Positions 1-4,941 of a DNA stretch of 5,116 bases are shown here, piece after piece (position 1 is the first letter of the stretch; the number at the start of each line of letters is the position of its first letter). The notes below the pieces were generated by a model. That model searched no databases, had not been told where the DNA came from, and saw nothing but the letters and a program-made list of their open reading frames with translations. A program made the position numbers and the translations under genes. The stretch comes from an uncultured Mollicutes bacterium (GTDB taxonomy: Bacteria; Bacillota_I; Bacilli_A; RFN20; CAG-826): assembly GCA_900539595.1 (NCBI GenBank), contig UQCQ01000027.1:1-5116 (forward strand), read 5' to 3'.

Positions 1-97
1 ACGAAAAAAATTTATTTTTTGCGAAATTATCTACAAAAGATTCGATTTCATCGAATAAAATTCATAAAATCTACATTTGTGAATGAGACAGAATGAT
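1..97. other. AT-rich geneless left edge
   Basis: No open reading frame with a credible start lies here on either strand. The stretch is rich in A and T runs and contains one perfect 7-bp inverted repeat (ATTCGAT at 40-46, ATCGAAT at 50-56, 3-nt centre). Read leftward, the repeat is followed after one base by four Ts, so it could be a weak second terminator or a protein-binding site. Two copies of ATCTACA (29-35 and 69-75) lie 40 bp apart. None of this can be given a function from sequence alone. Confidence 0.5.
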
Positions 98-134
98 AAA
101 AAAAGAGCCTCTTTTTATTCAATAGAAGAAGCTC
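98..134 (-). terminator. Intrinsic terminator of the Nudix gene
   Basis: Read on the minus strand, a 9-bp stem is formed by GAGCTTCTT (134-126) and AAGAGGCTC (113-105), with a single G-U pair and a 12-nt loop. It is followed directly by seven Ts (104-98). It lies 18 bp past the stop of the leftward Nudix gene. This is the classical Rho-independent layout. On the plus strand the stem is not followed by a T tract, so it should act only leftward. Confidence 0.87.
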
Positions 135-152
135 CTCGATACATTTCATGAT

Positions 153-662
153 TTATTTGTTTGCCGATAGACTCATGCGTCTTTCCCACAGGCCGTAACT
201 GGCGTTCCCGGGCGCAGGCGGGAACAAGATGGCGCCCGCCTCTTCTAATTTCGTCCAACGCCCTTCGTCGATTTCTTTCGAGAGACGAAGGGGCTGTTTT
301 TTGGCCGTGGCAAAGAACCCAATCATCAGGTTTCCGTTTAAGGGGTAGGAGAAGGTGGCTTCTAGACGAAGTTCCTCTAATTCGAGGCCCAATTCTTCTT
401 TTACTTCACGTCGGAAAGCTTCTTCCGCGGTTTCATTGGGCTTCATATACCCAGCGGGAAGCGTCCAGTAGATGGGGGAAAGATAATTTTGCTTTAAAGT
501 AACGATTTCTCCGTCTTCGTTTTCGATGAGTCCGATGACGCAGGTGGAGAAGGAATCAAAATAATATCGGTGGCATTCGAGGCAATAAGGGACTTTTCCG
601 TCGTCTCCGGCATCCTTGAGGGTGAGGAGTTGACCACAATGGGGGCAATAAGAATAATGCAT
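153..662 (-). CDS. Zinc-ribbon Nudix hydrolase (NudC-like)
   Basis: Predicted cytoplasmic Nudix pyrophosphohydrolase of 169 aa. It opens with a four-cysteine zinc ribbon (C6-x2-C9 and C27-x2-C30), followed directly by the Nudix fold. The Nudix box is complete: G71, E77, R85-E86, E89-E90, G92. The order zinc ribbon then Nudix, and the C-terminal proline-rich PPAPG segment, match the C-terminal half of NADH pyrophosphatase NudC; the N-terminal domain of NudC is absent. The NudC specificity motif SQPWPFPxS is not conserved: its place is taken by FSYPLNGN (104-111). The substrate may therefore be NAD(H), another nucleotide-sugar or dinucleotide, or an RNA cap, and cannot be fixed. The ATG at 662 is chosen over an in-frame TTG at 689 because a TATAAT box ends 6 nt before the ATG and the TTG has no ribosome site. 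A terminator follows the stop. Family is sure; substrate is not. Confidence 0.9.
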   Translation of the reverse strand: MHYSYCPHCGQLLTLKDAGDDGKVPYCLECHRYYFDSFSTCVIGLIENEDGEIVTLKQNYLSPIYWTLPAGYMKPNETAEEAFRREVKEELGLELEELRLEATFSYPLNGNLMIGFFATAKKQPLRLSKEIDEGRWTKLEEAGAILFPPAPGNASYGLWERRMSLSANK

Positions 663-668
663 GCCTCC

Positions 669-699
669 ATTATAGGAGCAGAAGTTCAAAGGAGGTCAT
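669..699 (-). promoter_or_regulatory. Leaderless-type promoter of the Nudix gene
   Basis: On the minus strand a perfect TATAAT (674-669) is followed by six bases and then the ATG at 662. A poor -35 candidate, ATGACC (699-694, 4 of 6 matches to TTGACA), lies 19 bp upstream. Initiation 7 nt past the box would put the first transcribed base on the A of ATG. The six intervening bases are GGAGGC. They look like a ribosome site, but only one base separates GGAGG from the ATG, too close to work normally, and they would mostly not be transcribed. Confidence 0.6.
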
Positions 700-707
700 T
701 TTTTACG

Positions 708-723
708 ATGTAAACGCTTTTAC
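708..723. promoter_or_regulatory. cre/LacI-type operator candidate between divergent genes
   Basis: ATGTAAACGCTTTTA (708-722) matches 9 of the 10 specified positions of the CcpA cre consensus WTGNAANCGNWNNCW; only the penultimate C is a T. It contains a 5-bp inverted repeat GTAAA/TTTAC (710-714, 719-723) and the central CG typical of LacI-family operators. A second inverted repeat, CATTTTTT (697-704) with AAAAAATG (727-734), is centred on the same CG. It lies in the middle of the 95-bp divergent gap and touches the -35 candidate of the rightward gene, so a bound repressor could affect both genes. No regulator gene is in the window, so identity is inference. Confidence 0.35.
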
Positions 724-751
724 GACAAAAAATGGTGACAGGGTGTATAGT
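722..751 (+). promoter_or_regulatory. Leaderless-type promoter of the ATP-grasp gene
   Basis: A -10 box TATAGT (746-751, 5 of 6 matches) is followed by six bases (TGCCTC) and the ATG at 758. A -35 candidate ACGACA (722-727, 4 of 6) lies 18 bp upstream of the -10. No purine-rich ribosome site precedes the ATG. Initiation 7 nt past the box would fall on the A of ATG. Confidence 0.55.
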
Positions 752-757
752 TGCCTC

Positions 758-1981
758 ATGAAGAATTTCGTATTTATTTCCCCCAATTTCCCCCGCCGTT
801 ATTACCTCTGGTGCGAAGCCTTGGCCCGTCGGGGCGTCCGAGTGCTTGGAATTGGAGATACCCCGTGGAATCAATGTGAAAAGCGCCTTCGGGATTGCCT
901 AACGGATTACGTTTATGTTCCAAACATGAACGTTTACGCGGATATGAGCAAAGCCCTTGCTTCCTTAATCCGAAAATATGGCCCCATCGATGGACTAGAA
1001 TCCAACAATGAATGGTGGCTGCCAACGGATGCGAAACTCCGTGAGGAATTTGATATCCCAGGCCTTCGTCCCCAAGAGCTGGAGGCGATGAACCATAAGT
1101 CGAAGATGAAGGAACGTTTTCAGCAAGGCGGGGCCAAAACCATTCGATATGTGCTGCTAAATTCCCAAAAGGATTTAGATAAAGCCCTTGAGTTCGCTTC
1201 TCAAGTCGGATACCCCCTCTTCGTCAAACCCGACTGTGGGGTAGGGGCAAGCGAATCCTATCGGTTGAAGGATGAAGCCTCCCTTCGTGCTTTCTTTGCT
1301 AAACCCCTTGACGTCCCCCATATTTTGGAAGAATTCGTGGATGGGAAGATTGTTTCTTTTGATGGAATTTGCGATGCCCAAAGCAACTGCGTTTTCGTGA
1401 CGACCGATCACTTTCCCACCCCCATCGCCGACGTCGTCAACCAAAAACTCGACTATTATTATTTTGATAACCCCATTTCCCTTCCCATGAAGGATTTGGA
1501 TGAAAAAGCCTTTGAGGAAACAGGAAGAAAAGTCGTCAAGGCTTTCGGCATAACCAAACGCTGCTTCCATATCGAATTCTTTGTTTTGAACCAAGCTAAA
1601 GAAGGCTTAGGAGAAAAAGGCGACTTCGTGGCCCTAGAATGCAATATGCGTGCCCCAGGAGGAGATACCCCCGATCTCATGAATTACGGTTCGTCTTGCT
1701 CCGTTTACGATATCTTTGCCGACGTCTTTTTGAACCGCCCCATTTCGTTAGATCCAAAGGCAAAATGTTATTACGCCTTCGCCTCTCATCGTCGCGATTG
1801 CTACGCCTATCAACATAGCCTAGAAGAAGTTTTCCAAAAATACGGGGATAAAATCGTTCAATGGGGCCGCTACCCCAAAGGCCTCGCCGATGCGATGTGC
1901 GATTGGTATTTCGATGCCAAGTTCGAATGTTTCGAAGACGGCCTTGCCTTCGATGCGTTCCTAAGAGAGAAGAAGCATTAA
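758..1981 (+). CDS. ATP-grasp domain ligase, substrate unknown
   Basis: Protein of 407 aa with the three-part build of the carbamoyl-phosphate-synthase-like ATP-grasp superfamily. An N-terminal pre-ATP-grasp Rossmann-like segment (about 1-110) begins MKNFVFISPNF. A lid/hinge region with NHKSKMKERF then leads to the strand GYPLFVKPDCGVGAS, with nucleotide-binding K157 and the glycine-rich loop 161-163. The second half shows the adenine-side EEFVDGK (191-197) and the metal-binding residues E273 (HIEFF) and E294-x-N296 within ECNMRAPGG. Such enzymes activate a carboxylate as an acyl-phosphate and join it to an amine or thiol. The acceptor cannot be read from sequence, and the only close neighbour is the divergent Nudix gene, so there is no pathway context. 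The ATG at 758 is preferred to a GTG at 743, which lies inside the promoter. The 3' end overlaps the convergent lipoprotein gene by 4 bp. No signal peptide or membrane segment is seen. Confidence 0.9.
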   Translation: MKNFVFISPNFPRRYYLWCEALARRGVRVLGIGDTPWNQCEKRLRDCLTDYVYVPNMNVYADMSKALASLIRKYGPIDGLESNNEWWLPTDAKLREEFDIPGLRPQELEAMNHKSKMKERFQQGGAKTIRYVLLNSQKDLDKALEFASQVGYPLFVKPDCGVGASESYRLKDEASLRAFFAKPLDVPHILEEFVDGKIVSFDGICDAQSNCVFVTTDHFPTPIADVVNQKLDYYYFDNPISLPMKDLDEKAFEETGRKVVKAFGITKRCFHIEFFVLNQAKEGLGEKGDFVALECNMRAPGGDTPDLMNYGSSCSVYDIFADVFLNRPISLDPKAKCYYAFASHRRDCYAYQHSLEEVFQKYGDKIVQWGRYPKGLADAMCDWYFDAKFECFEDGLAFDAFLREKKH

Positions 1982-2703
1982 TTCGGCGTATAACCCGCTT
2001 TTAAAATTTTTTCCTGCTCGGAGGAGCTTGCTTTGTTATATTCAAAAATCGCAGAAGGGGCTTCTTTTTGAATGGATTCTTGAACAAAGGAGGCCCGCTT
2101 ATCGCTATGATTATCCACCAAATAAGGGGAAGTGGGGTTCTTTTCCCGGAACATCAAGAACGCGCCCGCATTTTGAAATAAATAAAGGTTGGACCGATGG
2201 ACTTGGGAAAAAAGATAAGTCGAAAATGCGTAAGGGGAATAGGCGTTATTTTGCATGGATAGAACCGTCGAGGTTTTGTTAGAAATTATCGCTCCAAAAG
2301 GAGTTCCGACTTTGGAGGCGGAGATCCCTAATTCCGGATAAGCCTTCTCCAAGTCGTTAAAGAAAGGGGATAACGCAGCATTGGAAACGCGGTAGCAACT
2401 AATCGAGGTTTTGCCCAAAAAATAACGAAGGGGCTCTTCAATTTTTTTGCAATGGCTGCAAGAAGAGGAGTCTGCATAAAGAAAGAAGGATTCGTTGTTT
2501 TCGATGAATCGGCTTGCCGTTTCAATATCCAAGGTACGCGTTACCTCGTTTAAATCAAAATCTTCTAAACGGGGATCGATGTCCCCGTTTTGCGTTAACG
2601 ATGGTACCCCTTCTTCATAATGAAAATTGGGGACGATTTGCTTCGATTGCCCCAAAGAACAAGAAGTAAGAGATAGGAGGAGAAGAAGCGTCCTTTTTTT
2701 CAT
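1978..2703 (-). CDS. Thioredoxin-fold lipoprotein
   Basis: Secreted, probably membrane-anchored protein of 241 aa. The very short signal is MKKR plus a run of leucines, ending in the lipobox LTSC; Cys15 would be lipidated. A polar linker of about 50 residues leads to a thioredoxin-like domain. This has the strand SFFLYADSS and the CxxC pair C82-S-H-C85, in the pattern common to thioredoxin-like thiol proteins. VGTP (132-135) matches the cis-proline loop opposite the active site. The rest, to about residue 185, can form the end of the fold, followed by a charged tail. Likely role: thiol-disulfide exchange or redox-linked maturation at the cell surface. The partner is unknown, since no CcdA- or DsbD-like gene is adjacent. 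It could also be related to bacteriocin-transport accessory thioredoxins. The start is supported by a TATAAT box 7 nt upstream. Fold confidence is good, function moderate. Confidence 0.85.
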   Translation of the reverse strand: MKKRTLLLLLSLTSCSLGQSKQIVPNFHYEEGVPSLTQNGDIDPRLEDFDLNEVTRTLDIETASRFIENNESFFLYADSSSCSHCKKIEEPLRYFLGKTSISCYRVSNAALSPFFNDLEKAYPELGISASKVGTPFGAIISNKTSTVLSMQNNAYSPYAFSTYLFSQVHRSNLYLFQNAGAFLMFREKNPTSPYLVDNHSDKRASFVQESIQKEAPSAIFEYNKASSSEQEKILKAGYTPN

Positions 2704-2710
2704 GCCGTTT

Positions 2711-2716
2711 ATTATA
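2711..2716 (-). promoter_or_regulatory. Leaderless-type -10 box of the lipoprotein gene
   Basis: On the minus strand a perfect TATAAT (2716-2711) is followed by AAACGGC (7 nt) and the ATG at 2703. No -35 better than random is seen at 16-19 bp; that zone reads as a pyrimidine run. No Shine-Dalgarno sequence fits between box and ATG. Confidence 0.6.
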
Positions 2717-2766
2717 AGAAGAAAAGGAAAAAAGCGGTATTGGAGTGTTTTTAAGAATAAGTGCGG

Positions 2767-2772
2767 TACAAT
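2767..2772 (+). promoter_or_regulatory. -10 box of the pyrophosphatase gene
   Basis: TACAAT (5 of 6 matches) lies 30 nt before the ppa ATG. This predicts a transcript start near 2778-2780 and a leader of about 24 nt. A TTGGAG at 2740-2745 resembles a -35 but is 21 bp away, too far for a standard promoter. This is the only gene in the window with room for a real leader. Confidence 0.45.
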
Positions 2773-2775
2773 AGG

Positions 2776-2794
2776 CCTAGAAAATATTTCTAGG
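2776..2794. repeat. Perfect inverted repeat at the ppa leader and ribosome site
   Basis: CCTAGAAA (2776-2783) and TTTCTAGG (2787-2794) are exact inverted copies around an ATA centre. The right arm contains the AGG of the ribosome site AGGAGA (2792-2797). As DNA it sits at the expected transcript start and could be a repressor operator. As RNA, if transcription starts at or before its left arm, it would form a hairpin hiding part of the ribosome site. With a start near 2779 only five base pairs would remain, which makes the operator reading somewhat more likely. Confidence 0.5.
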
Positions 2795-2797
2795 AGA
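2792..2797 (+). promoter_or_regulatory. Shine-Dalgarno site of ppa
   Basis: AGGAGA is followed by 5 nt and the ATG at 2803, a normal spacing. It is the only well-placed ribosome site for any gene in the window, and it partly overlaps the inverted repeat just upstream. Confidence 0.8.
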
Positions 2798-2802
2798 CGA
2801 AC

Positions 2803-3342
2803 ATGAACATTCTACATTCGATTTCCAAATCCCGTATTACTCCCGAACACTTCCTTGCCTGCGTAGAAATTCCCGCGGGAAGCAAGAACAAATATGAACT
2901 TGACGTGGAAACGGGAGCCCTCATTTTGGACCGCATTCTTTATACGGCGACCCATTACCCCCAAAACTATGGCTTTATTCCGCGAACTTGGAGCTTAGAC
3001 GAGGACCCTCTCGACGTCTTGGTCATCTGTTCCCAACCCATCGTTCCGATGTCGTTAGTCCGCGCTTATCCCGTTGCCGTCTTAAACATGATCGATTCGG
3101 GAGAAGTAGATCAAAAAATCATCGCGATTGCCGAGAACGATCCCTTGTACAATACGTACCATTCCCTTCGCGAACTTCCTCCCCACATCGTCGAGGAAAT
3201 TTCCCATTTCTTTCAGCATTATAAAGAACTGGAACACGGCAAAGACACCATCATTGAAGGGGTACGCGGCTCCCAATACGCCAAACAAGTCATCGCGGAA
3301 GCGATTGAACGTTATAACCAAAAATTCCCGGATAAGAAGTAA
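2803..3342 (+). CDS. ppa: Inorganic pyrophosphatase, family I
   Basis: Soluble Mg-dependent pyrophosphatase (179 aa, usual bacterial length) that hydrolyses PPi to two phosphates and so pulls nucleic acid, tRNA-charging and activation reactions forward. All expected active-site residues are visible: E22, K30, E32, R44, Y56 (in HYPQNYGFIP), the signature D66-x-D68-P-x-D71, D98, D103, K105, and Y140-K141 in the HYKELE motif. These line up with E. coli Ppa E20, K29, E31, R43, Y55, D65, D67, D70, D97, D102, K104, Y141 and K142. Many Bacillota instead carry the unrelated DHH-family (family II) enzyme, so a family I enzyme is mildly informative about lineage. The ATG is fixed by a good AGGAG site. 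The gene ends 11 bp from the convergent rqcH stop. Confidence 0.97.
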   Translation: MNILHSISKSRITPEHFLACVEIPAGSKNKYELDVETGALILDRILYTATHYPQNYGFIPRTWSLDEDPLDVLVICSQPIVPMSLVRAYPVAVLNMIDSGEVDQKIIAIAENDPLYNTYHSLRELPPHIVEEISHFFQHYKELEHGKDTIIEGVRGSQYAKQVIAEAIERYNQKFPDKK

Positions 3343-3374
3343 GCGTTCCTGCTTTATTTTGCTTGCCACTTCTT
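3334..3374. repeat. Imperfect inverted repeat across the ppa/rqcH gene ends
   Basis: AAGAAGT (3334-3340) plus AAGC (3341-3344) can pair with GCTT (3361-3364) and ACTTCTT (3368-3374), with a 3-nt bulge and a 16-nt loop. It spans both stop codons. No T tract follows on either side, so it is a weak candidate for a shared 3' structure. A smaller alternative, AAGC/GCTT (3341-3354) followed by TTATTTT, could give weak termination rightward only. Confidence 0.25.
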
Positions 3375-4763
3375 CGCCTTCAAGTAGGTTTCTTTGGCTT
3401 TGGGACTCACTTGCCTAAAATAGGCGCTTTGATAGGTTCTGACAATCGCTTGTCCTTTGACGTTGCCACGTCGGATGTTTTTATGTTGGGTATATAGGAC
3501 TTCGCCCTCTTCGCGGGAGGAGGCTAAAAGACACAATTCGCAGGCAAGCGTGATTTCTTCGTTATTGGGATTTTCTTTTTGAAGGATCAAATGGGCTCCA
3601 TGTCCCTCTTTAACGTGGAACCATAGGTAATCGCTTTTTGTTAGAAGCAAGAAGGAGAGGAAGTCATTTTGGGAAGCATTTTTTCCAAAAACATAATAAA
3701 CCCCGCCCTCTTCGACGGAATAAGGGTGTATCGCATTCCCGCTTAACGGAGTCTTGAGCCCTTTCTTTTTATTTCCCGTTTCTTCTAATCCATATTCTTT
3801 GGACAATTTTTCTAGCATCGCTTCGTCACAGGAATCCAGGTTCTGAACAAGGAGGCGATATTCCTCGGCTTCTTTGACTGCCTCTTCTAAATATTTTTCG
3901 GCTTGGGCCAGGGTTGCCTTGGCTTTTTTAGCTCGGCGAAAGAAATTCTCCGCGTTGGAGACAAGGCTTTGTGAAGGGTCAAGAGGAACGGAAACGCCAT
4001 ACACGTCCATGGCTCCCGTTTCGGGATGGATGGAATCCATGTTCATGTAGATGTAATTGCCATATTCCCCATCATCCAGATGAGCTTTGGCTTTTTCGAT
4101 ATCTTGTGCGATCGATTTTTCTTTTCGCCTCAATGACTTTTCTTTCGTTGCACAATAACGATATAAGTGGCTGAATCGCGTTTTCTTTCGCTTTTCCTTC
4201 AGCTTGGCTTCTTTTTCGATGCAATTTTTTTGATAGGCATCCTCATCAAAAGGAAGGGGGACGTAGGTCAAAGAATCGTTTTTAAGAGGCGGTTCATACT
4301 GAATGCCGCGGAAGATGGGCCGGGGGTCCGTAATCCGGTTCGTTCGTAAAGCACCTAATACCTTTTTGGATTCATCAAGCAAAATAAGGTTGGCTTTGGT
4401 TGGGATCAGCTCGGCGATGAGATAGAGGGTAATCTCGCGAAAGATGGAATCCACCGCCTTTAATTCGAAGCCAAGAACGCGGTCCTCGTTGACGCAAAAA
4501 ACGCGTTCGATCACCGCGTTGGATACTTCTTTCCTTAATAACATCGAAAAAGGCGTAGATAAAGAAACGACGTCCATGGGGGAAGAGGAAAGATAAACAT
4601 AAGGATCCCCCGAATTCAAAACGAAATTCAATCGCCCGGAAGAAGAGAGGCCAAACGAAAAAACATCGGAATCGTATTGAACGATTTTGCTAAGGCGTTG
4701 CCCCTTTAAGCGGCTGGAGTAAATCGAAGCAAGGGATTGGATTTGACTTTCTTTGAGTGCCAT
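3354..4763 (-). CDS. rqcH: RqcH/NFACT ribosome quality-control factor, short form
   Basis: Homologue of RqcH (older names FbpA/YloA, fibronectin-binding protein), which binds obstructed 50S subunits carrying peptidyl-tRNA and directs C-terminal alanine tailing of the stalled peptide. The NFACT-N domain occupies about 1-170, with MLLRK (74-78) and the functionally critical Asp-Arg pair D94-R95, matching D97/R98 of the Bacillus protein. A lysine/glutamate-rich coiled-coil region follows, holding VPLDPSQSLVSNAENFFRRA in its middle. The C-terminal NFACT-R domain has YYVFGKNASQNDFL and DYLWFHVKEGHGAHLI. At 469 aa it is about 100 residues shorter than typical bacterial relatives; the segment usually holding the helix-hairpin-helix domain, after the EPP region, is nearly missing. 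The start at 4763 (MALKE) is preferred to an ATG three codons upstream, because the latter falls inside the -10 box spacing and family members start similarly. It is monocistronic here; the partner RqcP is not in the window. Confidence 0.93.
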   Translation of the reverse strand: MALKESQIQSLASIYSSRLKGQRLSKIVQYDSDVFSFGLSSSGRLNFVLNSGDPYVYLSSSPMDVVSLSTPFSMLLRKEVSNAVIERVFCVNEDRVLGFELKAVDSIFREITLYLIAELIPTKANLILLDESKKVLGALRTNRITDPRPIFRGIQYEPPLKNDSLTYVPLPFDEDAYQKNCIEKEAKLKEKRKKTRFSHLYRYCATKEKSLRRKEKSIAQDIEKAKAHLDDGEYGNYIYMNMDSIHPETGAMDVYGVSVPLDPSQSLVSNAENFFRRAKKAKATLAQAEKYLEEAVKEAEEYRLLVQNLDSCDEAMLEKLSKEYGLEETGNKKKGLKTPLSGNAIHPYSVEEGGVYYVFGKNASQNDFLSFLLLTKSDYLWFHVKEGHGAHLILQKENPNNEEITLACELCLLASSREEGEVLYTQHKNIRRGNVKGQAIVRTYQSAYFRQVSPKAKETYLKAKKWQAK

Positions 4764-4770
4764 GGAAAGC

Positions 4771-4776
4771 ATTATG
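4771..4776 (-). promoter_or_regulatory. Leaderless-type -10 box of rqcH
   Basis: On the minus strand CATAAT (4776-4771, 5 of 6) is followed by GCTTTCC (7 nt) and the ATG at 4763. The upstream in-frame ATG (4772-4770) overlaps the last two bases of this box, so it would not be transcribed from this promoter. A small inverted repeat CCAC-AAA-GTGG (4777-4787) abuts the box. No convincing -35 or ribosome site is present; the nearest GGAG (4792-4789) is too far from either ATG. Confidence 0.5.
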
Positions 4777-4926
4777 CCACAAAGTGGACTCCAATTATGT
4801 TCTTTGGCTCAAAATTAAACCGCTTTTTTTGTCCTTTCTCTCAATGTTGATAAGAAAAACAAGCCAAAATAAGGGGTCTAGTCGAGTAAATTCAAGGCGT
4901 CCCTTATCTAAACGATGCCCAAAACA

Positions 4927-4935
4927 TGCTAGAAT
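4927..4935 (+). promoter_or_regulatory. Extended -10, leaderless-type promoter of the right-edge gene
   Basis: TGC followed by TAGAAT (4930-4935, 5 of 6) forms an extended -10 element. Six bases (GGTTCC) separate it from the ATG at 4942. The -35 zone is poor, as expected when an extended -10 is used. No Shine-Dalgarno sequence precedes the ATG. Confidence 0.6.
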
Positions 4936-4941
4936 GGTTCC

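Noticed and set aside
27..35. TTATCTACA as a DnaA box or origin element
   Set aside because: It has one mismatch to the consensus and no cluster of boxes; a single near match in AT-rich DNA is expected by chance.
664..668. GGAGG on the minus strand as a Shine-Dalgarno site for the Nudix ATG
   Set aside because: Only one base separates it from the ATG, and it lies between a TATAAT box and the expected transcript start.
663..689. TTG start at 689 giving a nine-residue longer Nudix protein
   Set aside because: No ribosome site precedes it, the extension would run through the TATAAT box, and family homology begins only at the zinc ribbon.
743..757. GTG start at 743 for the ATP-grasp gene
   Set aside because: The five extra codons overlap the TATAGT box. 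The ATG at 758 begins directly with the first strand of the fold.
1175..1594. 139-codon minus-strand frame inside the ATP-grasp gene
   Set aside because: It is antisense to strongly conserved ATP-grasp motifs and has no start signals; a shadow of codon bias.
1982..2012. Terminator for the ATP-grasp gene just past its stop (the GCG...CGC followed by TTTT and a later T run)
   Set aside because: The stem is only three base pairs and the T tract is not adjacent; coding constraint of the opposite gene explains the sequence.
3082..3418. Alternative frames on both strands inside ppa
   Set aside because: They overlap a gene with every catalytic residue of family I pyrophosphatase in place; no independent start signals.
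4896..4919. Hairpin GGCGTC/GATGCC upstream of the right-edge gene
   Set aside because: A six-pair stem including a G-U and a 12-nt loop, no T tract, and upstream of the predicted transcript start; too weak to call.
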